13,843 nucleotides of DNA, taken from assembly GCA_045643185.1 (NCBI GenBank), contig JAZUKH010000231.1:1-13843 (forward strand), read 5' to 3'. This stretch comes from RGIG464 sp045643185. Lineage in GTDB: Bacteria > Myxococcota_A > Bradymonadia > UBA4248. Both the position numbers and the translations under genes were made by a program. Each line of letters opens with the position of its first letter. The first letter of the stretch is position 1. The notes below the pieces were generated by a model. The model saw nothing but the letters and a program-made list of their open reading frames with translations, ran no database searches and had not been told where the DNA came from. This document shows, piece by piece, positions 1-7,041 of this stretch.

Positions 1-2
1 TC

Positions 3-779
3 ACCAAGCTCGTCGTCGATATGCCCAAAGACGGCGTCGTGTTCTACAACGCCGACGACGCCAACGCACCGGGCGTCGCAAGCCATGCCACGCCAAAAGC
101 CATCGGCTTCGGCACACACGACAAGGGCGATTATCGCGCCACCAACGTTCGTTTTCACGACGGCGGCACCACGTTCGACCTCATCACGCCCGACCACGGC
201 ACATTTACGCTCGACACCCCGATGACGGGCATCCACAACGTCTATAACATCACAGCGGCCAGCGCGATCGCCCTCTATCACGGCATCTCGATCGATGATA
301 TCAGACGCGGCATCGCACAATACATGGGCGTCAAAAAACGTCAGGAACTCATCGGCGTTAAAAATGGCGTCACCATCTACGACGATTTTGCCCATCACCC
401 CACGGCTGTGCGCGAAACCGTGCGCGCTATCCGCGCACGTCACCCCAATGCACGACTCTGGGGCATCTTCGAAATGAAGTCCAACACCTCCAGACGTTCG
501 ATCTTCCAACACGAATATCCCGAAGCCCTCGCCGAGGCCGACCGCGTCGTCCTCAGTGCCCCGTGGAAAAAAGACGATCTTCCACCTGAAATGCTCATCA
601 ACATTCCAAAAATCGTCGAAGATCTGCAGGCCAAAGGCATCGAAGCGTGTATGATCCCTTCCGTTGACGACATCGTCGACTACGTCGCCAAAAATGTCCA
701 ACCTGGCGACGTCGTACTCGGTATGAGTGGATCCGCCTTCGGAGGATTCCACAAAAAACTCCTCGAAAAAATACAATAA
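3..779 (+). CDS. mpl: Mpl, UDP-MurNAc:L-Ala-D-Glu-mDap ligase, C-terminal part
   Basis: The reading frame is open from the first bases, so the 5' part lies outside the window; about 258 residues of an expected ~450 are present. The family is an ATP-dependent Mur ligase that joins recycled murein tripeptide to UDP-MurNAc in the cytoplasm. Seen: the motif YDDFAHHPTA at 378-407, typical of Mpl (MurC usually reads YDDYGHHPTE), a SNTSRR stretch near 477-494 that matches the SNTSRR/SNTMK region of Mpl proteins, and the C-terminal GMSGSAFGGFH, equivalent to the MSNGGFGG ending of the family. Visible parts are the end of the central ATP-binding domain and the whole C-terminal domain. It implies a meso-diaminopimelate peptidoglycan and a recycling pathway. 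MurC is the main alternative, less likely because of the FAHHP and SNTSRR motifs. The next gene starts 167 bases downstream after two palindromes. Confidence 0.9.
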   Translation, partial: TKLVVDMPKDGVVFYNADDANAPGVASHATPKAIGFGTHDKGDYRATNVRFHDGGTTFDLITPDHGTFTLDTPMTGIHNVYNITAASAIALYHGISIDDIRRGIAQYMGVKKRQELIGVKNGVTIYDDFAHHPTAVRETVRAIRARHPNARLWGIFEMKSNTSRRSIFQHEYPEALAEADRVVLSAPWKKDDLPPEMLINIPKIVEDLQAKGIEACMIPSVDDIVDYVAKNVQPGDVVLGMSGSAFGGFHKKLLEKIQ

Positions 780-815
780 CGTGGTTGGCCCTGCCAGGCG
801 AAGGGGTAGCGGCGT

Positions 816-863
816 ATTTTTTCCACGATGCCGCGTAGCATGCTACGCGGCATCGGAAAAAAT
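816..863. repeat. Large perfect palindrome with T-run/A-run flanks
   Basis: Bases 827-854 form a perfect 28-bp palindrome (arms GATGCCGCGTAGCA and its complement). The symmetry extends outward as ATTTTTTCC (816-824) against GGAAAAAAT (855-863), with a 2-base bulge (825-826) on the left arm, so about 23 bp pair in total. The T-run precedes the stem and the A-run follows it on both strands, which is the reverse of an intrinsic terminator. The 12-mer CATGCTACGCGG inside it (839-850) recurs after murJ (9592-9603), so this looks like a dispersed repeat element or a protein-binding palindrome. Confidence 0.8.
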
Positions 864-871
864 AGACGCGT

Positions 872-889
872 AGGGGAAGGCCTTCCCCT
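872..889. repeat. Second perfect palindrome, 18 bp
   Basis: AGGGGAAGGCCTTCCCCT is its own reverse complement. It lies 8 bases after the larger palindrome and 57 bases before the kinase start. A partial copy of the neighbouring palindrome arm (CGCGTAG, 867-873) overlaps its left edge. Function unknown; an operator or the remains of a repeat element are both possible. Confidence 0.75.
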
Positions 890-946
890 CAAAATCAAAA
901 TTCTCCAGAATTTTCCCAAGACGATTCAGATAAGACGCTTCAAATC

Positions 947-2125
947 ATGGAACAAGAAGGAACGCAGTACCAGATTCTCGATAAGATCGATGTTGGCGGC
1001 ATGGCGGAGATTTTCCGCGCCAAAAACCTTGATAATAACGAAATCATGGCCATTAAACGCATTCTGCCAGCACTCGGTCAACAGCCAGAATTTGTCGACA
1101 TGTTCGTCGACGAAGCCGTCATCTGCATGGCGCTCGAACACAAAAACATCGTTCGGGTGCACCAGCTCGGCATGATGGATGGCGATCTCTTCCTTGCCAT
1201 GGAATATGTTGCCGGCATCAACCTACGCGATCTTCTCAATTATGCCAGTGCCAACGACTTCGAAATTCCCGTGCACGAAGCGCTGCTCATTGCCATTCGC
1301 ATTCTCGACGGCCTCGAGTATGCACACCACAAAGTCGACAAGAACGGTGAGCCGCTCAACATCATTCACCGCGACATTTCGCCTCCAAACATCCTGCTCG
1401 GATACAATGGCGACGTGAAGATCACTGACTTTGGCCTCGTCAAATCCAAAACGCAGATGACGCACACGATTCCAGGGCTGATCAAGGGAAAATTCAGCTA
1501 TTTGTCGCCAGAAGCGGCCTACGGCGAAAGCATCGACCCACGAAGCGACATTTACGCCGTCGGCATCATTTTGTGGGAAATGCTTACGCGGCGACCGCTT
1601 TACAGCGATCCCGTCGAAGTCAAGATCCTCGACCTCGTGCGACGCTCCATCATTCCACCGATCGAGCCGATCAACCCCATGGTCACGCACGAACTCGAAC
1701 TCATCATTCTCAAGGGACTCGCCCGATCTCGCGAACAACGCTACCAGTCCGCCAAAGAATTCGCGGATGCCCTGCGCGAATACTACAAAAAAATGGGCGC
1801 GCCCAAATCCCAGCTCAACAAGATCGTCGCCATGGTCAAACCGCCGGCCGATGACCCCATCCTCGACGAAATCGACCTCAATTCGAGCGAAGCGACCACC
1901 GTCAGTCAGATGATCCCCATCAAGGAATTTGAAGACGCACTTGAAAAAGAGATCGAAGAAAAAGAGATCAAAAAGACCAAGAAGATCACGAAGACTACAA
2001 AGACGAAAAAAACGACTGCCAAGTCCAAACAGGCCGACTCAAACAAGCCGCTCTACATCGCCATTGCGATTCTCGCCTTCGTTCTCATTGCACTCATGAT
2101 CTCGTTTTCAGCCTTTGGAATCTGA
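947..2125 (+). CDS. Tail-anchored Ser/Thr protein kinase (PknB/Hanks type)
   Basis: 392 residues. The kinase domain spans about 8-280: glycine-rich loop VGGMAEIFRA (17-26; the first Gly of GxGG is replaced, as in several myxobacterial kinases), ATP-binding Lys37 in AIK, catalytic loop HRDISPPN with Asp143, DFG at 161-163, an APE-like LSPEA (186-190) and SDIYAVGIILWEM (200-212). The usual Lys of HRDLKPxN is Ser, as often in myxobacteria. A Lys/Glu-rich low-complexity linker (about 330-368) leads to one C-terminal membrane helix (about 369-389) with almost nothing after it, so the protein is predicted to be anchored in the inner membrane with the kinase in the cytoplasm and no extracellular sensor. 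All key catalytic residues are present, so activity is expected. The ATG has no clear Shine-Dalgarno sequence. The HD-domain gene starts 4 bases after its stop, indicating co-transcription. Confidence 0.92.
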   Translation: MEQEGTQYQILDKIDVGGMAEIFRAKNLDNNEIMAIKRILPALGQQPEFVDMFVDEAVICMALEHKNIVRVHQLGMMDGDLFLAMEYVAGINLRDLLNYASANDFEIPVHEALLIAIRILDGLEYAHHKVDKNGEPLNIIHRDISPPNILLGYNGDVKITDFGLVKSKTQMTHTIPGLIKGKFSYLSPEAAYGESIDPRSDIYAVGIILWEMLTRRPLYSDPVEVKILDLVRRSIIPPIEPINPMVTHELELIILKGLARSREQRYQSAKEFADALREYYKKMGAPKSQLNKIVAMVKPPADDPILDEIDLNSSEATTVSQMIPIKEFEDALEKEIEEKEIKKTKKITKTTKTKKTTAKSKQADSNKPLYIAIAILAFVLIALMISFSAFGI

Positions 2126-2129
2126 TTGT

Positions 2130-2699
2130 ATGCACGAAACCGATTTTCCACGGCATTGGGATGCCGATCCACGATGCCGTGAGATCATTCAAACGCACTC
2201 GACCTGCGTTTTTGAACTGGCTGAGCGTCTCGGACGAGCCAGCCAAGTTGCTGATGCCCTAGACTACGCTTTTTTGCACGAAGCGTGCATGCTGCACGAC
2301 TGCGGCATCATTTGGGTCGACGCCCCCTCGATCTTCTGTTTTGGCACGGAGCCTTACATGCGGCATGGCGAATTGGGTGCAGCATGGCTCAGATCCATCG
2401 ACGCCGTGCGGTATGCTCGCGCCGCAAGAGTTTGTGAGCGACACATCGGCACGGGACTCACGGCACAGGAAATCCTCGCCGAAAACCTGCCGCTAGCCCC
2501 CGTCGACCGTTTGCCCGAGACCTTCGAGGAAAAACTCATTACCTACGCCGACAATTTTTATAGCAAAGACCCTTCGCGTCTCACACAACGCAAGTCGTTC
2601 GAACGCGTCGCCAACGCCATCGGACGATTCGGCGATGCGCCACTCGACCGGCTCATGCAGCTCAAAGAACTTTTTGGCACGCCAGAACAACTGACGTAG
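2130..2699 (+). CDS. HD-domain phosphohydrolase-like protein
   Basis: 189 residues from the ATG at 2130. A TTG at 2115 in the same frame would add five residues and overlap the kinase; I prefer the ATG, which lies 4 bases after the kinase stop. The pattern His23, His56-Asp57 (MLHDCGI), His79, His105 and Asp141 (ITYADNFYSK) fits an HD-superfamily metal-dependent phosphohydrolase of the small stand-alone type (TIGR00295-like), with substrate unknown. There is no GYP motif, so it is not a c-di-GMP phosphodiesterase of the HD-GYP class. It has no signal peptide or membrane segment, so it should be cytoplasmic. The tight spacing to the kinase suggests a shared transcript, but I see nothing that fixes a functional link. 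A nucleotidase or nucleotide-signal hydrolase role is possible and unproven. Confidence 0.8.
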   Translation: MHETDFPRHWDADPRCREIIQTHSTCVFELAERLGRASQVADALDYAFLHEACMLHDCGIIWVDAPSIFCFGTEPYMRHGELGAAWLRSIDAVRYARAARVCERHIGTGLTAQEILAENLPLAPVDRLPETFEEKLITYADNFYSKDPSRLTQRKSFERVANAIGRFGDAPLDRLMQLKELFGTPEQLT

Positions 2700-2724
2700 C
2701 CACAACGACAAGACTTGAACGCCT

Positions 2725-4071
2725 ATGACGACTTACCAAGGCACCATTCAAACGCTTACGCCCGACGGCGATGGCGCGTTTGTCGACGCACGTGGTTGCA
2801 CGGTCTCCATTCCTGGAACGTTACCGGGTGAGACCGTCCAATACCGCATTGCACACGTCAGTCCACATGAAAAACGCGTCTGGGCGGTCAGCTGCGGCCT
2901 CATGACGCCCTCGCCCGAACGCCAAAAGCCCAGGTGCGAGACCTGCTACCCCGTCAACGGGCTCTGCGGCGGCTGTCCCATCATGCACATGAGCGCCAAA
3001 TTACAGGCCTCGTTCAAAAAAGACATCGTCCTCAACGCACTCAGATCGGCGGGCATCAACTACATTCATGACCTCGAATACCACGAAGCCCCCGCGCCGT
3101 TCGGCTATCGCAACCGAACTGACCTCGTCGTCGGCTTGGCCCAGGGACGACCGATCCTCGGCAGTTACGAGCCGCGTTCGCACCGTATCATTCCGACGCG
3201 ACACTGCCCTATTCTGCGTCAACCGCTCAACCAGGTCATGGATGCCGTCACGCGGCTCATCGCCAAAGAACACATTCCGGTTTACGAATTTGGACGCATG
3301 ATGCGCGGCGCCCTGCGCTACATCTCGTTCTTTGCCAACGACGCCGGCGACGTGCTTGTCGACTTCGTCGTCTCAAGCGACGAACGCGCCACGCCAAACT
3401 GGGTCATGCGCTTCGCCAATGACCTCAAAAACACGTTTTCACGCATCAAAGGCGTCTCGTTTTCCATCAACGACACGGTCAACAACGCCATCCGCATTGC
3501 GCCGTCACAGATCCTGTGGGGCGAACGCACCCTCGACGAACACTACGGCTCGCTGATCACCAAGCTCTCGGCGTCTGGCTTCACCCAGCTCAATTCCGAC
3601 ATCGCTGCACAAATCTATCGCACCGCGCGCGACTGGTTCGAACGTCCCGCACGCGTCGTGTGGGACCTCTACTGCGGTGCCGGAGCCTTCGGACGAACCA
3701 TGGCGCCAAGCTCCGCCCTCTACGGCGCTGAATTCAGCACGACCGCCATCGATACCGCAAAACAACTCGCCCAAACGGACCCGTGGCAGTCGCAATACGA
3801 AGTCATGGACCTCGAAAAGCAGTGGCCAAACTGGCCAAAACCCGATGTCATTTTGCTCGACCCACCGCGAAAAGGCCTGAGCCAGCTCGTGATCGACCAC
3901 CTTGCCAAACACAACGACACCGATATCTTCTACATGAGCTGCAACCCCGAGTCCTTCGCCAAAAACCTCGCAAAACTCGACCCAAACTACGAGATCCTGC
4001 GTATCGCTGCTTTCGACATGATGCCTCAAACACGACACGTCGAAGTGCTTGCCCATCTCAAACATCGTTAA
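2725..4071 (+). CDS. rlmD: 23S rRNA (uracil-5-)-methyltransferase, RlmD/RumA type
   Basis: 448 residues. The order of parts matches the TrmA/RumA family: N-terminal TRAM-like beta domain (about 1-60), a 4Fe-4S site formed by Cys74, Cys81, Cys84 and Cys161 (CGGC at 81-84; nearly the same numbering as E. coli RumA), and a SAM-dependent methyltransferase domain with DLYCGAGAFG (314-323), DPPRKG (379-384), the nucleophile Cys406 in MSCNPESF and the general-base Glu440 in RHVEVL. The family transfers a methyl group from SAM to C5 of a uridine in 23S rRNA (U1939 in E. coli). The presence of the cluster favours RlmD/RlmC over TrmA; which uridine is modified cannot be read from sequence. The start ATG follows the HD gene by 25 bases and has no obvious Shine-Dalgarno sequence. 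Confidence 0.9.
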   Translation: MTTYQGTIQTLTPDGDGAFVDARGCTVSIPGTLPGETVQYRIAHVSPHEKRVWAVSCGLMTPSPERQKPRCETCYPVNGLCGGCPIMHMSAKLQASFKKDIVLNALRSAGINYIHDLEYHEAPAPFGYRNRTDLVVGLAQGRPILGSYEPRSHRIIPTRHCPILRQPLNQVMDAVTRLIAKEHIPVYEFGRMMRGALRYISFFANDAGDVLVDFVVSSDERATPNWVMRFANDLKNTFSRIKGVSFSINDTVNNAIRIAPSQILWGERTLDEHYGSLITKLSASGFTQLNSDIAAQIYRTARDWFERPARVVWDLYCGAGAFGRTMAPSSALYGAEFSTTAIDTAKQLAQTDPWQSQYEVMDLEKQWPNWPKPDVILLDPPRKGLSQLVIDHLAKHNDTDIFYMSCNPESFAKNLAKLDPNYEILRIAAFDMMPQTRHVEVLAHLKHR

Positions 4072-4081
4072 CGCCGCGTCA

Positions 4082-4120
4082 TTCGTCACGAGTCCGTTCG
4101 TGCCCGTGACTTGTGACGAG
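4082..4120 (+). repeat. Inverted repeat downstream of rlmD
   Basis: TCGTCAC (4083-4089) pairs with GTGACGA (4113-4119), 7 bp plus a wobble pair (4082/4120), with a 23-base loop. No T-run follows. The upstream GTG at 4113, an in-frame alternative start of the next gene, would lie inside this stem. Confidence 0.5.
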
Positions 4121-4172
4121 CAACAAGTACCGTCAAAGCTCAGTGATCAGAACGATCCAACCATTCCACGAT

Positions 4173-4715
4173 ATGATCTCAGAAGACTACAAACGAAAAG
4201 CCGGTCTTACGCCGGAACAGATCGCAGACACCATCGCCCAGTTTTATCAAAAGGTCGATGAAGCCGCCCAAAACACGCTCAAAGCCCTCGCTCGCGACCA
4301 ACACGTGCTCAAATGCCAAAAAGGCTGCTGCGCCTGCTGCCTCGACGACCTCACGGTCACCCCTGCCGAAGTCTCGCTCATCCGACGCGACTACCCCGAC
4401 GTCCTGAACCAGACGCCACACGCGGCTGGTCAATGCGCCTTTTTGAACGAAGCAGGCGAGTGCCGAATATATCCAGCACGACCATACATCTGCCGAACAC
4501 ACGGGTTGCCGCTCCGCTGGATCGACGAAGACGAAGAAGGCCCCTTCGAAGAACGCGACACCTGCGAGCTCAACCAACATCTCGAGCTATCACAATTGGA
4601 ACAGGACCAGTGCTTTACACTCGGCGTCCCCGAGCTTCAACTCCAAAAAATGAACGAGATCACGTTTCCACAAACCGACCGCATCCCCCTCAGAAGCCTG
4701 TTTTCAAAGCATTAA
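4173..4715 (+). CDS. YkgJ-family cysteine-cluster (Zn/Fe-binding) protein
   Basis: 180 residues from the ATG at 4173. A GTG at 4113 would add 20 residues that look unlike the family and fall in an inverted repeat, so I prefer the ATG. The hallmark is the dense cysteine cluster KCQKGCCACC (Cys48, 52, 53, 55, 56), followed by Cys88, Cys97 in ECRIYPARP and Cys107 in YICRTHG, then Cys131 and Cys147. This is the CxxxCCxxC...C(R)xYxxRPxxCR pattern of YkgJ-family proteins, thought to bind zinc or an iron-sulphur cluster; the biochemical role is unknown. It has no signal peptide or membrane helix and should be cytoplasmic. It follows rlmD by about 100 bases on the same strand, and rlmD is itself an Fe-S enzyme, but any link between the two is speculation. 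Confidence 0.87.
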   Translation: MISEDYKRKAGLTPEQIADTIAQFYQKVDEAAQNTLKALARDQHVLKCQKGCCACCLDDLTVTPAEVSLIRRDYPDVLNQTPHAAGQCAFLNEAGECRIYPARPYICRTHGLPLRWIDEDEEGPFEERDTCELNQHLELSQLEQDQCFTLGVPELQLQKMNEITFPQTDRIPLRSLFSKH

Positions 4716-4724
4716 ACGCTGTTT

Positions 4725-4753
4725 TTGCCCGCTCGCCTTTGGCGCGCGGGCAG
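4725..4753. repeat. GC-rich hairpin after the YkgJ-type gene
   Basis: GCCCGC (4727-4732) pairs with GCGGGC (4746-4751), then one mismatch, then CGCC/GGCG around a TTT loop. It begins about 10 bases after the stop codon. A T-run lies before the stem rather than after it on the plus strand, so it is not a classic intrinsic terminator, although it may help end or stabilise the transcript. Confidence 0.6.
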
Positions 4754-4809
4754 CTCGGCTGAACTGTTGCATCTCAGCAGGAAGTGTTTAATTTCGATAT
4801 TTGCATAAG

Positions 4810-4844
4810 CGCCCATTCCTTGTAGAATAGGGCGTCTTTTTTTT
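4810..4844 (+). terminator. Intrinsic terminator just upstream of the pseudokinase gene
   Basis: CGCCC (4810-4814) pairs with GGGCG (4830-4834) and ATTC (4815-4818) with GAAT (4825-4828), with one bulged A (4829) and a 6-base loop, followed by TC and eight T residues (4837-4844). This is a standard rho-independent terminator for plus-strand transcription. It ends only 14 bases before the GTG start of the next gene, so it either closes the upstream transcript or acts as an attenuator in that gene's leader. Confidence 0.8.
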
Positions 4845-4858
4845 CTCTCTTTACGGTA

Positions 4859-6823
4859 GTGAATTTCGTGCGAAACATTCCTTCTGTTGGCGAAAAATTG
4901 CTGGATCGTTACGAGCTCGAAGAGTTGATCTCTTCGAACGAGGAGACCGCTGTTTTTCGTGCCATCGATGGACGTTTAGGCGTCGCATGCGCGTGCAAAT
5001 TATTGCTCGTTGACGAACCCAAATCGGATCTCGACGACGACCGCATTGCCATGTTCCTCGCCGCTGCAAGAAATCAAGCCAAGCTCAACCACCCCATCAT
5101 CGTTCATCTCACCAATATCGAGTCGAAACGCGGAAAAACATTCAGCGTCATGGAGTGGCTCTGCGGCCTAACGCTCGCGCAGCATATCAGCGAAGTCAGC
5201 GAAACGCTCACGCCCAAAGAGATCACCGAAATTTTCATCTCGGTCATTGATGCCGTCGCCGTCGCACACGCCAGCAACGTCATCCACAAGCAGATCAACC
5301 CGTCTAACCTTTTCCTCAATCAGGAAGGCACGCGTCTTTCACCGCGCGTCCTCAACTTCGGTGGTCACAGACTCACCGAAAACCTTGATCCGCTCGCGCA
5401 GCTCCCCTTCCTCGCGCCTGAGCAGTTCGAAGATTTTCACAACGCCACCGAACAAACCGACGTCTTCTCGATCTGCGCAACCATGTTCTACGCCTTCGCA
5501 CATCGACCACACCTCAAATTCAATTCCATCGAGGCGTACAAAAAATACTATAACAGTAGTCACACCACCTATTTTCCACACGAAATTCCAAACGATTTCG
5601 TGCCTATGCTCAAAAAAGGCCTGAGCGACGATCCACAAAATCGACACAAAAATGCTCAGGAGCTGCTAAACGATCTCAAAAGCATCGGCAGCGCCTATAC
5701 AATCAGTGCCAACCTGACGATCGAAGCGCCTAAATCCTACGTTTCCGGTCAGTTCAAGCCCGTTTCGACCGATCTCAAACGCCCGCTCGATTTCGGCGCA
5801 TCCCAACTCCCCGGAGCCTTTGGTGCCTCCCAACTTCCCGGAGCCTTTGGCGCATCCCAGCTGCCCGGCGCCTTCGGCGCATCCCAACTCCCTGGCGCTA
5901 TGGGCATTGATCCCTTCTCGGCCTTCAAAGCAACCACGACGAGCTCGCTCATTCTGCCTCCGCCTTCCGTCCCCGCCACGCTCGAGAAGGAATACAACCT
6001 CGTCGAAACGCTCTACCACACCGCCGACAAGACTGTGCTGCGCGTCAAGCGTTGTCACGCCGCAAAACCCACGACCTTCATACTCAAGACCCTGCACCAC
6101 CCCACGCAGCTGCAACAACAGGCTTTCTTCAAAGCCGCCGACGACACGCTGCTCCTCTCGATGATCACGCCGCGCGTTCAAGCCCCCATTTCGACTTACC
6201 CCGTGGCCTCGTCCATCCTGACCGACGACATCGAACGCCAGTCACTTGCTGAAGTCATCGAAGCCAATGGCCCCATCGATCAATTCTACACCCTCGAAGT
6301 CGCCATTTTCCTTGCCCAGGCCATGGTCTGCATGCACGAAGCCGGCGTCATAAACGGCAACATCAAACCATCCAACATCTTCTTCGAAAACCGCGACGGC
6401 ATTTCTACCCCCGTTTTCTATGACGTTGGACAGCGCCTCTACATCTCGCGCGTCCAGGAACTCACCCTCGAACAAGTCCCCTTCATCGCGCCCGAGCTCG
6501 AATACAATCTGCAACGCGCCAACGCTCAAAGCGACATCTTCGCATTCGGCATGCTTCTCAACACCATGCTCTACGGCGGCGTACCCTACAAAAGCAAAAC
6601 CATGTCCTCACTCGTCCGCGAGATCGCCGCACGCACCGCCGCGCCCTCGCTCATTGACCTCATTCCGGGACTGGATACTGACTTCGTGCACATCATCGAC
6701 TGGTGCACGGCCTACAATCCTGCGGCGCGTTACCAGTCCTTCTCGGACATTCTCCGCGACCTCTACATCGTTCATCCAAAACTCGAAGCCGCAGCCTCAC
6801 AATACTCTGACGATCCAAACTAG
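4859..6823 (+). CDS. Tandem double pseudokinase with FGASQLPGA linker repeats
   Basis: 654 residues from GTG. Two protein-kinase folds lie in tandem. The first (about 12-278) keeps Lys47, APEQ (186-189) and the TDVFSICATMFYA region, but the catalytic loop reads HKQINPSN (143-150; Asp replaced by Gln145) and DFG reads NFG (166-168). The second (about 376-640) keeps Lys410, Lys503, Asn506, Asp522 of DVG (522-524) and APE (544-546), but HRD reads NGN (499-501). The glycine loops of both are degenerate. Neither should phosphorylate by the usual mechanism, so the protein is best read as a cytoplasmic scaffold or allosteric partner. The linker (about 280-375) holds four exact FGASQLPGA repeats (312-347) and Pro/Ser-rich sequence. 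There is no signal peptide or membrane helix. An active kinase is encoded about 3.9 kb upstream on the same strand and is a candidate partner (inference). Unusual catalysis, such as AMPylation in the manner of SelO, cannot be excluded. Confidence 0.85.
   Translation: MNFVRNIPSVGEKLLDRYELEELISSNEETAVFRAIDGRLGVACACKLLLVDEPKSDLDDDRIAMFLAAARNQAKLNHPIIVHLTNIESKRGKTFSVMEWLCGLTLAQHISEVSETLTPKEITEIFISVIDAVAVAHASNVIHKQINPSNLFLNQEGTRLSPRVLNFGGHRLTENLDPLAQLPFLAPEQFEDFHNATEQTDVFSICATMFYAFAHRPHLKFNSIEAYKKYYNSSHTTYFPHEIPNDFVPMLKKGLSDDPQNRHKNAQELLNDLKSIGSAYTISANLTIEAPKSYVSGQFKPVSTDLKRPLDFGASQLPGAFGASQLPGAFGASQLPGAFGASQLPGAMGIDPFSAFKATTTSSLILPPPSVPATLEKEYNLVETLYHTADKTVLRVKRCHAAKPTTFILKTLHHPTQLQQQAFFKAADDTLLLSMITPRVQAPISTYPVASSILTDDIERQSLAEVIEANGPIDQFYTLEVAIFLAQAMVCMHEAGVINGNIKPSNIFFENRDGISTPVFYDVGQRLYISRVQELTLEQVPFIAPELEYNLQRANAQSDIFAFGMLLNTMLYGGVPYKSKTMSSLVREIAARTAAPSLIDLIPGLDTDFVHIIDWCTAYNPAARYQSFSDILRDLYIVHPKLEAAASQYSDDPN
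5792..5899 (+). repeat. Four in-frame 27-bp repeats (FGASQLPGA x4)
   Basis: Four consecutive 27-base units encode exactly the same nine residues, FGASQLPGA, while differing at several synonymous third positions (for example TTC/TTT, GCA/GCC, CTC/CTT/CTG, GGA/GGC). Identical protein with drifting DNA suggests selection on the peptide rather than a fresh slippage event. They lie in the linker between the two kinase-like domains. Confidence 0.92.
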
Positions 6824-6847
6824 TCAGCTCGTTTTGGGATATGGCGC

Positions 6848-6871
6848 GGGCTATCGCGATGCGATACGCCC
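6848..6871. repeat. Bulged hairpin 1 in the 6824-7041 gap
   Basis: GGGC+TATCGC (6848-6857) pairs with GCGATA+GCCC (6861-6866, 6868-6871) around a GAT loop, with a single bulged C (6867) in the 3' arm. It lies 24 bases after the pseudokinase stop. No T-run follows. Confidence 0.7.
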
Positions 6872-6877
6872 GACGCA

Positions 6878-6907
6878 CTCGCCTATTGGCAAAGCCAATA
6901 CGGCGAG
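6878..6907. repeat. Bulged hairpin 2 in the 6824-7041 gap
   Basis: CTCGCC+TATTGGC (6878-6890) pairs with GCCAATA+GGCGAG (6894-6900, 6902-6907) around an AAA loop, again with one bulged C (6901) at the same relative place as in the neighbouring hairpin. Thirteen base pairs in total. No T-run follows, so it is a terminator without a tract or a REP-like element. Confidence 0.75.
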
Positions 6908-6971
6908 TTATCAACCAGCCGGTCCACCAAACGCCCGTTTTTTGGCCAAACCAAGTTGTGGACTTATGATG

Positions 6972-7005
6972 GCGCACCACGCCAGGGCGCGCACCCTCGG
7001 TGTGC
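6972..7005. repeat. Third hairpin upstream of the membrane protein gene
   Basis: GCGCACC (6972-6978) pairs with GGTGTGC (6999-7005; one G-T pair), with GGG/CCC pairing possible inside the loop. It lies about 36 bases upstream of the preferred start at 7042 and may belong to its leader. No promoter is obvious nearby. Confidence 0.5.
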
Positions 7006-7041
7006 GGTATTCGCTTCACTGCGCTTGTTCCACGGATGGAC

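Noticed and set aside
816..863. Bidirectional intrinsic terminator
   Set aside because: The T-run precedes and the A-run follows the stem on both strands, the opposite of what a terminator needs, and both flanking genes are on the same strand.
1223..1738. Minus-strand open frame (171 codons) opposite the kinase gene
   Set aside because: It lies fully within the kinase domain coding region, where the kinase motifs are clear; no RBS or recognisable protein.
3505..4089. Long minus-strand open frame (194 codons) opposite rlmD
   Set aside because: It is a shadow of the GC-rich rlmD frame; the plus-strand protein has all family motifs and the antisense product resembles nothing.
5666..6181. Minus-strand open frame with Gly-rich repeats opposite the pseudokinase
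   Set aside because: Its repeats are only the antisense reading of the FGASQLPGA units; the plus-strand frame covers two kinase folds.
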